A DNA stretch of 64,000 nucleotides. It comes from Limnephilus marmoratus. Its lineage: Eukaryota; Arthropoda; Insecta; Trichoptera; Limnephilidae. Under the pieces are notes generated by a model, which was not told the origin of the DNA, searched no databases, and saw only the letters and a program-made list of their open reading frames with translations. Each line of letters starts with the position of its first letter. Positions within the stretch are counted from its first letter, which is position 1. Made by a program: the position numbers and the translations under genes. This document shows positions 30,620 to 41,204 of the stretch, piece by piece. Location: positions 5,146,001 to 5,210,000 of the forward strand of contig OU862920.1 of the NCBI GenBank assembly GCA_917880885.1. The letters run 5' to 3'.

Positions 30620-31548
30620 TCATGAAAAACGGTTTTCTCCTCTGTGAGTCAGCAAGTGTCTTTTTAATGTTGCATTGAGAGAGCACGAATAGTTGCAATT
30701 CGAACATGAAAAAGGTTTTTCTCCACTATGAGTCAGCAAGTGTCTTTTTAATGTTGCCTTGAGAGAGCACGAATAGTTGCAGACTGAACTTGAAAAAGGT
30801 TTTTCTCCACTATGAGTCAGCAAGTGACTTTTAAGATTCCCTTTCCGTGAAAAATAATGGTTGCAGACTGAACAGGAAAAAGGTTTTTCTCCACTGTGAA
30901 TCAGTAAGTGACTGTTAAGAATCCATTTCTGTGAAAAAGAATATTTGCAGATGGAACATGAAAAAGGTTTTTCTCCACAATGAGTCAGCAAGTGACTTTT
31001 AAGATTCCGTTTCCTTGAAAAATAATGGTTGCAGACTGAACAGGAAAAAGGTTTTTCTCCACTGTGAATCAGAGAGTGTCTTTTAAGATTCCCTTTTTGT
31101 GAAAAAGAAGAGTTGCAGTCGGAACACGAAAAAGGTTTTTCTCCACTATGAGTCAGCAAGTGACTTTTAAGATTCCCTTTCTGTGAAAAGGAATGGTTGC
31201 AATCTGAGCATGAATAAGGTTTTTCTCCACTGTGAGTCAGCAAGTGACTTTTAAGATTCCCTTTCTGTGAAAAAGAATTGTTGCAGATGGAACACAAAAA
31301 GGGTTTTTCTCTACTGTGAGTCAGCAAGTGACTTTTAAGTTTCCATTTGTGTGAAAAAGAATAGTTGCAGATGGAACACAAAAAAGGTTTTTCTCCACTG
31401 TGAGTTAGCAGAAAACATGAATCAGGTTTTCTTCCAATAATCAAGGGCAAGTGCATCTCCATCGTTGATTTGCTTAAGCAGGAGTATTTACAATGGGGAC
31501 AAGAGCCCCAATTTTCTCCAGGATGCGTTTCCAGGTTTGTCAATGAGT
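30620..31548 (-). CDS. C2H2 zinc-finger protein, last exon
   Basis: This minus-strand exon follows a good acceptor (tttttcAG at 31549-31550) and starts in phase with the exon at 31652-31783. It opens with SLTNLETHPGENWGSCPHC, then a broken first finger. Eight intact C2H2 fingers follow with the CS.C(12)HLLTH pattern and HSGEKPFS linkers; one more has its first Cys changed to Ser (SSVCNYSCSLKATL). Finger units are 84 bp and nearly identical (repeated SQKGNLKSH), so the array has been duplicated or homogenised recently. Such proteins act in the nucleus as DNA-binding regulators; the target is unknown. The frame ends HRGENRFS-stop at 30620, exactly where the repeat block begins, so the protein is probably shorter than its ancestor. 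Alternative: an expressed member of a large insect finger family under relaxed constraint. Confidence 0.85.
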
Positions 31549-31651
31549 CTGAAAAAGATTTTGGATAAATCATAATAAGTGTAAGTACAGTATTTTTCAA
31601 TAAAAAACGCAAAAAATACAAGAGCACGAACAGTTAAAAAAATGGTTTTAC

Positions 31652-31783
31652 CTGCTGTCTGGAATACTCTTTCGAAGCGTTGCAAGTATTCCATTTTAAT
31701 ATCTGGAATGTCTATATCTATTTCCGAATACGGTACTCCCGTTTCATCTTCTTCATGGGGTCCTGGTTCTGTTTTAATGCTAC
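31652..31783 (-). CDS. C2H2 zinc-finger protein, internal exon
   Basis: A 132-bp minus-strand exon lies between an acceptor (gattttccAG, at 31784-31785) and a donor (AGCAG|GTAAAA, at 31651-31652). Its frame reads SIKTEPGPHEEDETGVPYSE, then IDIDIPDIKMEYLQRFERVF, and leaves one base that completes a GAC codon with the next exon. The acidic IKTEP-type segment is common upstream of finger arrays in insect proteins and contains a consensus-like SUMO site (IKTE). The intron to the next exon is 103 bp. The start codon and any earlier exons were not located; no convincing upstream exon was found to 34 kb. Confidence 0.7.
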
Positions 31784-32002
31784 CTGGAAAATCAACAATT
31801 CAATTCAATTCATTCATTTTAAAAAATTACAAAATTTATATTTCACATCGTTTTTAAAAGATAGACGAAGAAAACAATAAATGCCTTTCGGATAAATGCA
31901 TTCCAAACCCTACACAACTGACAAGCAACCATTAAGCGCCTTCAGTCATGCGAAATTGAAAAAATGCCGATCAGCAAGGAATAAACGTATATAAGCAGAT
32001 TA
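31784..32002. other. Intron or upstream region of the zinc-finger gene
   Basis: AT-rich sequence upstream of the internal exon. It presumably lies within an intron, since the exon begins mid-codon. A pyrimidine-poor tract of 'aattcaattcaattc' is at 31797-31811. Confidence 0.4.
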
Positions 32003-32855
32003 AAGGCAGAAACACATTATTAAAACCCGACGCGACCCGACGAAACGCGATGCGTGTTGAGTTGAATCAAATGTATTGTTTTCTATAGACCAGAATCACA
32101 CTATGAACACCCGACGCGACGCCATGCGCGCACACGCCACCCGATCCAGACGTGCTAGGTCGGTGTGTTGCCCATGGTGGGGGTAAACACGCCATCCGAC
32201 GCGGCGCGCGCGGTATGTTTCTAGACAACACCCGACGCCACGCGTCAGTCGTTCGAGAACTGTCACAGAGCATATTCGGAATTTATGCCAAAATAATATT
32301 ATTTTTTGCATTTATTTAGCGAAATGCCTGACGAACAATTAATTGAGTTGGTAAAACGATATCCTGTTTTATATGACACGAGTTTAGCTAGATACAGGAT
32401 TCATATTGTGAGAAATAATACATGGGAAGAATAAATAAAAATAATGGGTTTTAGTAACCCAAAAATACATATGAAATCCTTCATTATCTTGAAGTAAGTC
32501 TGGATACAGAGTATGATATTCACCACACATACTTCTCTTTTGATTTATTTCATGTACCCAGTAACACCTAGTTATTCTCTTTTTCTTGAGTCGTTTAAGT
32601 ATCATATATGTACCCAAAATTTATCTTCTTCAAAGTCTGACTCGTTATTTATTAAATCCATAGTACATAACCTAAGAGTATGGATACGAATCGAATCATA
32701 GTTCCATGTACATAACCGTACACTTCCACTGCTGTTAGCTAACTGTATTCAGAAATTGCTAGTATGTCGTGGCGTCGCGTGTTGGTAATGTGAACGGTGC
32801 ATATCGGGTGTTGACACGTTGCGTCGCGTCGGGTTTTAATAATGTGTTTCCGCCT
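32003..32855 (+). mobile_element. PIF/Harbinger-type element with MADF remnant
   Basis: The left end 'aaggcagaaacacattatta' and following 'aaacccgacgcgac' are mirrored by 'gtcgcgtcgggttttaataatgtgtttccgcct' at the right. The 3-bp sequence TTA lies at 32000-32002 and 32856-32858, consistent with the TWA target duplication of PIF/Harbinger (the ends differ by one base). GC-rich subterminal repeats ('cccgacgcgac..cgcg') follow each end. The interior keeps the start of a MADF protein gene but no transposase. Confidence 0.7.
32324..32434 (+). pseudogene. MADF-domain accessory protein fragment
   Basis: The ATG at 32324 opens MPDEQLIELVKRYPVLYDTS and ends ...NNTWEE-stop after 36 codons. LI.LV..YPVLYD, followed by a conserved Trp, is the start of a MADF domain. 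In PIF/Harbinger transposons the second gene encodes a MADF/Myb-like DNA-binding partner of the transposase, which suits its location between Harbinger-like ends. The stop codon truncates the domain at about one third of its usual ~85 residues, so no product is expected to work. Confidence 0.6.
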
Positions 32856-32858
32856 TTA

Positions 32859-34279
32859 TAATAACGTCTACAAAGTTTGCCGTCAAATTTCGGCTTCACT
32901 GATGTTGATCGTATCAACATTCGAAATGATTCTATTTAACAACAAGATTGCACTCCCCACTGGCCTGACCATTGGGAAGTTAGTTCTGCAAGCTGGTAGA
33001 TAAAACAGGGTATGCCGTAGGTGACGGAAATAACCATCGGGAACATTGAAACTAATGCTCTTCATGATAGTCGAGTTTTCGAATCATCCTGAATCAATCT
33101 GAAGAAATGTGTTACAATGAGCATAACCCTTCTGATCCGTAGACGATTCATACCGAGCATGCCCAAGAGAAAGTTAGTAGGTTAGAGCCACGGATAGTAG
33201 CAATATTTACTAAAGTAGCCATGCTTACACACTAAAGAAATCTCAGAAATTTCTTCTGAACCTTCTCCAATATGAAAGAATACTCCACGTGGCTCTAACC
33301 CACCGATCCACTCTCAAGCCTATTCCTTACCAATGCACTGTGTAGTTGTGAGAACCCAGGTGTCTCTGAAATTCCTCACAGTAGGACAAAACCTAGCATT
33401 CTCAGTGATTACTGCACGTTACTACGATACGAGAATGTAAAGGTCAACCTACTATGGGGATAGAAATGCAATATAAATCAAATGAGCATTTTTTTCATTC
33501 TTTACATTATTTTTGGTTACATTATTTGTGGATTTTTCGAGGGTTTTTTTTCGTGGATTTTTTTAGGGTTATGCACGTTAGGGTGATGCCCGTGTTATGG
33601 TGGTCGTACTATATTTACAAGTTTATTATAACAATTTAAATCCGCACCATAATTTAAATTTATAAAATATTCGCAAGGAACAGTGGGAGTGAACGACTAG
33701 CGATTTACGGGCTGTTACGTCGTCGGCAATCCAGAACAGATGGTTCCTATTATTTTGTACCGGAGATCGCTTTTGGCGTGCGAGGAGCCAATATGAATGA
33801 TTTTGCGATTTAAAATAGTGCCACACTACTATTTGATAATACCAAAATCTTTCTTGGCGAAGACACTATGATTAGAGTTCTCATATACCGGGAAAACCAA
33901 GTATGATACGTCCTTTTGAACGAAATAATGAAACATTTAGGTGTATTGATTTCAGTCTGAATCCATTTACTCCAGTCAACAATTCTACCAAAGTCCGATT
34001 GGAGTCGAATGCAGTCTTCTAAAGTTTGTATTTCTAAGAAAAGTTTTCGGTCAACAGCGAAAAGAAGTCAACACCTTAAGTGCAGAATAATTACTGTTAT
34101 ATCGAAAAGAAGAGTGGTCCAAAATAAGATCCAAGAGAAATTCACGAGAGCACAAAAAATAATTTTGATAAGAATATTCCGTGTGACACAAATTGTTTTC
34201 TTTCAGTAAAATAGCTGGCAAAGAACATATTAAACCGAAAAGAGAAACAATTAATTAACAATCATTAACAACTTATGTA
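32859..34279. other. Intergenic; small inverted repeats
   Basis: No gene recognised. 'ggttagagccacg' at 33181-33193 is inverted as 'cgtggctctaacc' at 33289-33301. 'gatgcccgtgttatggtggtcg' at 33583-33604 resembles the LINE 3' region at 45718-45755 and may be a LINE scrap. Open frames here are short and unconvincing. Confidence 0.4.
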
Positions 34280-34987
34280 CAGTCTGTCAAATAAGAGTAG
34301 AAAACATAGGAGGGCGCCACTGTTGTACAAATGGCAATACTAAAAATATAATCATGGTTATAATCTAAAGCTGTGTAACCAACATTGTTATTAAAAATTA
34401 AAAAGGCATAAAAGCGTAAAAAATATTTTTTTCATTCCACTGATCTCAACATTAGAATTGCATATAAGTATATTGTTATTATATCTTTGCAATTGTGTGC
34501 ATAATGAAGAATAACGATTTTGTAATAAAATATAAAGCACACTTTAGAAATTGTTCACTGCTCACATTTATTTAATATTAGCTTAAGTACTTACTAGCGT
34601 TGTCCAGGCTTCAGATCATGTCTCTAATTTTAGATCTGAATATATTTAACTCATTCAGATCTAAAATTAATGTAACTAAAGTCACCGCTAATGATTCTTC
34701 CTTTCTACCTACTGTTAAATTCAAATTTATGTTAATTTAAATGAAAGCCAATCACTTTGTAAAAAGCAATTTAATCAAATTTATGTCATTAAGTAGGTAA
34801 CTTAACAACAGTGCTTCTTCGATTTTTTTTAAGGACAAAAAAAATGTTATTTTAAATGTGTATACAGTGTTCTGCAACATCAGTGTCATTGCACTTCAAA
34901 ATAATATTTGACAGGTAAATTGGTGTTGCCAGCCTACAAATTTCGTAGTTCCAGTTTTTATTTTTTCTACTCTTATTTGACAGACTC
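34280..34987. mobile_element. Tc1/mariner-type MITE, TA-flanked
   Basis: The left end CAGTCTGTCAAATAAGAGTA (34280 on) is matched by its inverse ending at 34987, 24 of 25 bases including AGAAAA. TA dinucleotides flank both ends (34278-34279, 34988-34989), as expected for Tc1/mariner insertion. The 708-bp interior has no transposase. It contains a perfect 17-bp-arm hairpin (34625-34641 with 34653-34669). Confidence 0.8.
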
Positions 34988-35099
34988 TACCTACATTTTT
35001 AGAAATTCAACACTTTTTAACCCTTAACACTACTCGCGGGGGAGTAGAGTTCCCCATCAAGCAGGTTTATCGCAAATATTTCTTTTATTTTAAGTCTTA
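34988..35099. other. Short spacer
   Basis: AT-rich spacer between two DNA transposons. It ends in the TTA target duplication (35097-35099) of the next element. Confidence 0.5.
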
Positions 35100-35905
35100 T
35101 GCGCGGGTCACATTATGCAGGTTGCCAGCCGCGAGTTGAAGAAGCCGCTTCTGCCAGCTGTCGATCAGTTTGGTGTGACAACAAAATTCGGAGCTGGAGT
35201 CGCCAGCCGGCGAGTATTTGTCAGCGGCTGACGAAGTTGGACATGTTTAAATTTTGGTAGCAGGCAGCGGCGAATAATCAATCACGTGACCGCTGGCACC
35301 AGCCGGCAGCGCAGTCTGACCACTATTGCATCTATCAGCAACGAGAAAGCACGTGTTTTTTTTTGTGAAATTGTTTAGTTGTGACTATTTTATAATTTGT
35401 AATTTTTAATTGATATAATTATGCCAGACCTAAAACTATCTCCAGTTGCGAGATATCTTAGAGTAATTTCCAGCTTCGTTTTACACGGGATTGCCTGCCT
35501 GAATACTGTATCTTGTTTTTTTAATTAAAGGTTCAACTAATTCTAACAATTCTTGAAATAGAAGGGCCGTCATTCTTAAAACATTTCTGTATGTTTCTGG
35601 ATCCTCTTCTTTCAGTTCTTGGAGAAGTCTTTACGATGCCCCTAATTCTTCCCTTCTTTGTATCCATGGCCTGACCCACCATCGTCTCTGTTTGCGGTGA
35701 AGCTGGTTAAGCATTTCTAAACTAAGTTCCCTGACACCCTCTCTCAACAACTGCTTAATTAGCTTTTTACGTGAAACGACAGACGACATTGACTAACTGG
35801 AGAGCAACAGTAGTAGTGTGACGAGATTGCCCGCCGCTGCTAGCTGGTACTACTACCAGCCGCTGGTAAGCAGCAGCTGGCAACCAGCATAATGTTATCC
35901 GCGCT
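35100..35905 (-). mobile_element. PIF/Harbinger deletion derivative
   Basis: The ends 'gcgcgggtcacattatgcaggttgccagccgc' and, inverted, 'gcgcggataacattatgctggttgccagctgc' agree at most positions. The flanking TTA at 35097-35099 and 35906-35908 is the expected 3-bp target duplication. Subterminal 'cagccgctg/cagcggctg' repeats are abundant. Only the start of a transposase gene is kept; the DDE core has been deleted. Confidence 0.85.
35421..35789 (-). pseudogene. Harbinger transposase, N-terminal fragment
   Basis: From the ATG at 35789 the minus strand encodes MSSVVSRKKLIKQLL, RKQRRWWVRPWIQRREELGA, then RLLQELKEEDPETYRNVLRM and LLELVEPLIKK. After a frame shift comes LEITLRYLATGDSFRSG. The (R)RWWVRPW and LEITLRYLATG(D/E)S motifs are diagnostic of PIF/Harbinger (HARBI1-like) transposases. 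There is an in-frame stop after ELGAS and a frameshift near 35480. The sequence ends at about 35421, before any DDE residue, so it cannot catalyse transposition. It may still have carried the DNA-contact N-terminus before decay. Confidence 0.8.
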
Positions 35906-35908
35906 TTA

Positions 35909-36335
35909 AGCGCTTGTGGCTCCGTGTATTTTTAGTAATAAGTATTATTCTTAGTAATGCCCGAGAGGTCGATATTAAGAATATCGCCGGGATGACCTGG
36001 GACATAGGTCCCCCACGAGTGTAGTTACGTAAGATTTTATTTTATTACATTTTTATGCATTGGTGACTCGGAAAATGATAGCGTGGATAATGCAAATTTT
36101 AGTAACAGTATCTCTAATTCATTTTATGGCAAAAACAATAACAAATGGGGAAAAAACACTGCCATCACGGTCACGAGTTCGAGCGCATAACATTATTGTG
36201 CATTTGCCTGACCTAAGAGGGCTTGCTCTATCGAAAAATGAGAGGACTCCGCTTGAAATTCATATAAATGTCACATGTTTGTGTAAAAAATGTAATAAAC
36301 TGGTTTTATTGGATTTATTACATTTCTTTCATTAA
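35909..36335. other. Intergenic; small hairpins
   Basis: 'gacctgggacataggtc' (35994-36010) and 'cgatattaagaatatcg' (35971-35987) are short self-complementary segments, 25 bp apart. A 91-codon frame at 36060-36335 lacks an ATG start and resembles nothing known. Confidence 0.35.
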
Positions 36336-36614
36336 TCTTACTAATTTTATGAACGCGAAAATTTGTGTGGATGTATGAATTTGTTTGTTATGAGTTTGTT
36401 ACTCTTTCAAGCAAAAAACTACAGAAAGGATTGTAATGAAACTTTACGATAATATAGATCATACATCAGAATAACATAAAGGCTATAATTTATTAGGCTA
36501 GCTAGGAAGGGGATGTGGGGGGGGGGGGGTCGGGGACGCACGGGAAAGATGATTAAGGGAGAAACAATGTTTTCTTTGAATATAGCATTGCAACGCATGC
36601 CTGGAACCCGCTAG
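36336..36614 (+). mobile_element. Non-autonomous Helitron
   Basis: The 5' end is TCTTACTAATTTTATGAACGC, then 'ttgttactctttcaagcaaaaaactac', typical of a common insect Helitron. The 3' end has the hairpin GCATtgcaacgcATGC and CTAG (36611-36614). It sits between A (36335) and T (36615), as Helitron insertion requires. There is no coding capacity. A short poly-G tract is at 36519-36529. Confidence 0.8.
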
Positions 36615-36615
36615 T

Positions 36616-36893
36616 TTTAAATAAAGACATTAAAAAAATGCTCATTTCCATTTTAATGAAGCATAATTTTATGGGGGACCATGTGTGCAGACTGGAAATA
36701 ACGAGAGTTTGTCGAGGGTTAAAAAAAATACTGGTAGAAAATCTGGGCCAAATGAATGCGTGAATTTCATTTTGTTAATCAAAGATTTAACATCTGATTC
36801 ATCTATGTATATGACTTACATTATTAATGTTTCGGGCTCCTTTTATATTCATCTTGAGAGCAGTAGTAAGATTTAGTAATAGAGGCTCATTAC
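36616..36893. other. Spacer, nothing recognised
   Basis: AT-rich sequence between the Helitron and the mariner element. No gene supported. Confidence 0.4.
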
Positions 36894-37069
36894 TATAAGG
36901 TGGGGGAAAAGTAATCACCCTATTGGAAGACGCTATAACTTTTGCAAATGGCGCCAAATATCAATTCGGTTTTGACATTTGTGAGGTGAACAAACGCAGA
37001 ATATAAATTAACAAGCCACGAATCGGTTTACTCCGCAAGAACGCGGAATAAATTTTTGCATTTTTTTGT

Positions 37070-38605
37070 GCAACAATTCGTCGGTTGTGTTGGCGTAACG
37101 TGAATTTCGTCGCTGATTTCCTGGCCGTCCGACACCAACTGGTCAAACACTGCGGCGTTTGGTCACTCGCCTTGAAGAGACTGGGACAATACGAGATGTT
37201 ATCAAGGCTGGCCGGCCCCGTAGCAGCCGTTCTGCTGAGAATATCGCTGCTGTTGCCCAAGATGTCGAAAATGAGCCCGGAACATCGACCAGACGACATG
37301 CCACGCAATTTGGCATTAGCCGGCGGTCCCTAAGCAGAATTTTGGTGAAAGATTTGAAGATGTTCCCTTACAAAGTGCAGACAGTGCATCAGCTATTAGC
37401 TGTTGACCGCCAAAAGCGTTTAACCTACGCTCAAGCCATCCTGTATCTCAACAAAGAGGTGGACGATTTTTCATCGAAAATTATCATGATTGGTGAAGCT
37501 CATTTCCATCTTAGCGGTTACGTGAATAAACAAAATAATCGTTTCTGGGGCACCCGAAATCCGTGTATCACCCACTAGTCCAGTAACTTTATACATCATG
37601 CAGCATGCATCAAATCCGGTAGTTCTGTTTTTTGCAGACTTGTTTATGATGTTGGCCTAATGAATAATCCAAGTTTGTGACCTTGAGCGCTGAACGCAAC
37701 TTTGTCAAAAATCGAAAAAACCGCGAAAAAATAGTTTTTCTCTCAAATTTTGGATATCATAACCATATAATAACAATAATATCCCTTAATAAAAGGCATA
37801 ATCTCGGAAACTATTGGGTCAACAGAGAAAATTCGTTCAAAAAAAGGTTTTTTCTAAAACTAGTCCTTTAAGGTTATAATCGCCAAAATTTGAAAAAATT
37901 ACGACTTTATCGCAATTTTTTCAATTTTTGACAAAGTTGCGTTCGGCGCTCGAGGTCACAAACTTGGATTATTCATTAGGCCAACATCATAAATCAGTCT
38001 ACAAAAAATCAGAACTACCGGATTTGACGCATACTACCCCATACTTTCAGGCGAAAAAGTTACTGGACTACACGAAGAGCCATTACACCCGCTCAAAGTT
38101 ACTGCGTGGTGTGCTGTTTACGCTGGAGGAGACATCGGGCAATTTTTTTTTGAGAATGCCGCTGGCCAAACGACGAGTGTGGACGGCGCGCGCTACAGAG
38201 CCGTGATTATCGATTTTTTTCTTCCTCAATTGGATGAAATGGGACTGGAGAACATGTGGTTCCAACAGAACGGTGCAACGGCGCACACTGCTCGAGCCAC
38301 AACCGATATTCTGAAGGAAGCATTTCCGGATCGCTTAATCTCTCGTTTTGGTGATTTGCACTGGCCGGCCAGATCACCCGATTTAACCGTTCCAGACTTC
38401 TTTTTATGGGGTTTTTTGAAGTCGCGGGTTTACGTCAACAAGCCTCAGACTCTCTAAGCCGTTAAGGAGAATATTCATCAGGAATGCGAAAACCTGTCGC
38501 CCGAAGTTCTGGCAAGAGTGATGGAAAATGCCACAAAACGGGCCCGTATGGTCATCAACTCTGGCGGCGGTCACTTGGCGACATCATTTTCTCGACTTGA
38601 TGGAA
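37070..38605 (+). pseudogene. Mariner-type transposase, interrupted
   Basis: The part before the insertion encodes a helix-turn-helix region (GTIRDVIKAGRPRSSRSAENI, FGISRRSLSRILVKDLKM) and the first catalytic block, which here reads GEAHFHLSGYVNKQN. The part after it encodes WFQQNGATAHTARATTDILK and SPDLTVPDFFLWGFLKSRVY. In this family the three blocks normally read DEAHF, QQDGA and LDFFLWG. Here the first Asp is Gly and the second is Asn; only the last acidic position survives. A stop follows PQTL (38455-38457), and the halves are also out of frame after removing the insertion. The enzyme is dead several times over. Confidence 0.85.
37578..38068. mobile_element. MITE inserted in the mariner transposase
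   Basis: Ends GTCCAGTAACTTT and, inverted, AAAGTTACTGGAC, flanked by TA (37576-37577 and 38069-38070). The arms are ~140 bp each ('gttggcctaatgaataatcc', 'aacgcaactttgtcaaaaat' and inverses), so almost the whole 491 bp folds back. Non-coding. It inserted between the first and second catalytic blocks. Confidence 0.85.
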
Positions 38606-38712
38606 TAAATTCTAATGGATTAAATAAACAAATTTCACAGAACCAAAGTTTTTCATTAAAAAAAAAATTACAGCAAAAAAACATCGGGTGATTACTTTTG
38701 CCACACCTTGTA

Positions 38713-39460
38713 TATACCAGGGATGGCCAACCGGTCGATCGCGGCTCTTAGCCCAGTCGATCGGAGGCACAGAGCGTATTACAACAGAATATTATTGTAT
38801 GAGTAAGTACTAAAGAAATCACTTTGCTTCATTTAAAAAAAAAACTATGTATATATTATAATATACTAGTAAATATTAATTAAAGGTATCAGCACCTTGG
38901 GTCCTTGGCTCCTTAGCGCCTTGGCAAGTTGGCGCCCGGAGCAGACTGCTCCAATTGCAGGCCCCGAGTGTGACAGTTTCCAGTTAAGACACATTTTCAA
39001 GTATACAGCAACTTACCTGAGCATTCTTCCCGGTACCCTGATTCCGTATCGATGGAAAAACTGTGTGGGTTTGAAAGATCCATGGCACTTCTGTAGTAGC
39101 GTACAGCTATGAAGATGGGGAAAGACCTGAAAAATGGCTTAGAAACTCAGAATAATCCAGAATAGAGCAGTTAGACAAAATTACGGCCAATTTAGGCCAA
39201 CAAAGATTTTTTTATAAAGGTTATTTTGATTTTCAAAGTTTTTAATAATTCACCATCGATAGAAAATGTACCGGCTCCGTATTTAAAGAATTTAAACTTG
39301 AATTCGCAGTTTGTTATTATCGTTGATTTCAATTTGCCTTAAATTAAATAGACCCGACACATTTAAAAAAAATAATATGCTTTCCCTTTCTAATTATGAA
39401 AGCCCGAAAGCCCAGTCTTGTCAACCTTTCTTCGATTTGTAATTTGAATCAATTAATTTT
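38713..39460. other. Intergenic; possible hAT-like end
   Basis: 'cagggatggccaaccggtcgatcgcgg' (38719-38745) resembles the CAGGGRTGGCCAAC start of many hAT MITEs, but no inverted partner was found. The GC-rich segment 38890-38980 is unassigned. Otherwise AT-rich. Confidence 0.3.
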
Positions 39461-39705
39461 TTATAAGAAAAACTTCCTTTCATGACTTTTGAAGGTTATT
39501 CCCATCAACGTAATATATCATTGAATAAGAATATAGCAATAATAATCTAAACGAAAATATGAAAGGGAACAAGACACAGAAAACAGAAAAAAGACAATGG
39601 TCGCAACTGGGACTCGAACTCAGACCTTTCGTCTAACCGGGACGTGCGCGTTATCCAAATTCGATATTGCTCCCTTCTGTTAAGCCGTCATTAAATTTAA
39701 TTTAC
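39461..39705 (-). mobile_element. SINE-L, partial
   Basis: On the minus strand: a worn A-box region ('gggagcaatatcgaatttgg'), the B box 'gtctgagttcgagtcccagttgcg', the tail 'accattgtcttttttctg...gtcttgttccc', then 'ttgatgggaataaccttcaaaag' to 'gtttttcttataa'. The 5' upstream part is lost. Confidence 0.7.
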
Positions 39706-41200
39706 GATCAATTAAATTTATGTACAAAAAATAAAATTTATTTTAAGCACCAGGCTTAGCCAAATTAGATCGTGATCACTCGTCATTTAAAATTAAAATG
39801 AACACAAATAAAAATCAATTCAGGAAATTAATAAAAATATTCAAAAATATAAGGGTCGACATGATCTATTATCCTCTAAATACTTTTCTATTTTGTTTAC
39901 ACAAGTCAGAATCACCTACTACTTATTCGTTATTATAAATTCTTTAATTTACCATTATTTAATTGACTACTAATACCTTTTTTCTAATTTCTAAGTTATC
40001 TAATTGTAAAACCTGTCGTATACCATTAACAAATTTAAAAAAATATGTTTTGAATATCAAGGACAATTGTGAGTTTTTAAACAAATCTGGCGTTTAATTC
40101 AATATGTAATGATTGTAACTTTTTTTATACTTAGAAGACTTCTAAAAAAATTTATACTAGAACTAGATCATTGAAGGTGTTTTAATAAAAAATATTATTC
40201 TGAATTTTGAAAACAAATCATTCTTATCATATAAATAAGGGGTTAAATTTTTTACGCATGAACACAATGGGTGTACAATTAGATATGTTTAATATATTAA
40301 ACATTATAAAAAATGTTAAAAGTTAATTAATTATTAATAAAAATGGTGATTCCGGCTTAGTATAAAAGAATGAATAGTATTTGGAGAATATTGTCATTGC
40401 CAATAAGAATGCTGTCATTGTAATCTTCGTCATTTGCGGAAATCAAGATGTATTACTTTAGGAATACAATTAATATTTTTGTTATCTTGTCGATAGACTT
40501 GATGTCCGGAAAGCTGAATTGGGCAACTTTGCCAAATGTCCTGTCAAAACAACAAAATCGCGTGCATAACAAGCTTTGGAAATGAGGATTTAATATAGAC
40601 TGTTTTATTATATTGATATTAAAATTTCGACAAAAAAATGAGAGAATGAAAAATAGCGTGAGTATAAATAACTCGGATAAAAAAAATATATTCATTAGAA
40701 CTTGCCAATAAGTTTTACATATACGGGATGACTGATTTAACTTCAGTGAAATGTTGAAAGAGTTTATAAACTGGGAAAAAATCGTCGAGAAACGAGCGAA
40801 AGCACAACATGCAAAGAAGATCTGTCAACTTCCGAAAAAAGTGAGCGTGAACTTTTCAAAATTGGAACCGATTGATTCCTTGAGATCTCTTCAGACATGC
40901 GATTAAGTAGGTACCTACATATAATGTATTTAATTTATTTACGGTTTTTAATTTGTTAGCTAGAGTAGATACCTACGTCCCAATACAATCCTTAAATAAT
41001 GGTGTTACGGGAAGCACTTGACTTACTTTACCTAGTGATTCCTGACATTATTTTGAGTAAAAAATGTTAATTAAATATTGATCACCGGTGACATTTTTTG
41101 TGTGTTTTTTTTTTTAATTAAAAACTTAAAAAATCACGAATTATTGGACAGTTAGGGTCGAGGTGAGTTGTGGAAGGTTATTCGGCTGAGTAAGCAATGA
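39706..41200 (+). repeat. Composite dispersed repeat, copy 2
   Basis: 39870-40530 carries the blocks seen at 1690-1845. 40663-41200 aligns with 4350-4860, including the half foldback element at 41005-41200 ('cacttgacttactttacctagtgattcctgacatt'). The two halves that are 2.6 kb apart near the window start are about 0.6 kb apart here. No coding region was identified. Confidence 0.6.
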
Positions 41201-41204
41201 CGAC

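Larger units (their letters stand above)
36896..38710 (+). mobile_element. Tc1/mariner transposon, full length but inactive
   Basis: The left end 'aaggtgggggaaaagtaatcaccc' is inverted at the right as 'gggtgattacttttgccacacctt'. TA duplications lie at 36894-36895 and 38711-38712. Without the 491-bp insertion it carries plus one TA, the element is 1322 bp, a normal mariner size. It contains a single decayed transposase gene on the plus strand. Confidence 0.85.

Noticed and set aside
32883..33065. First exon of the zinc-finger gene
   Set aside because: The open frame has no splice donor in the required phase and no sequence resemblance to typical N-termini of such proteins.
38719..38745. hAT MITE starting CAGGGATGGCCAAC
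   Set aside because: No inverted partner or 8-bp duplication was found, so only noted in the spacer entry.
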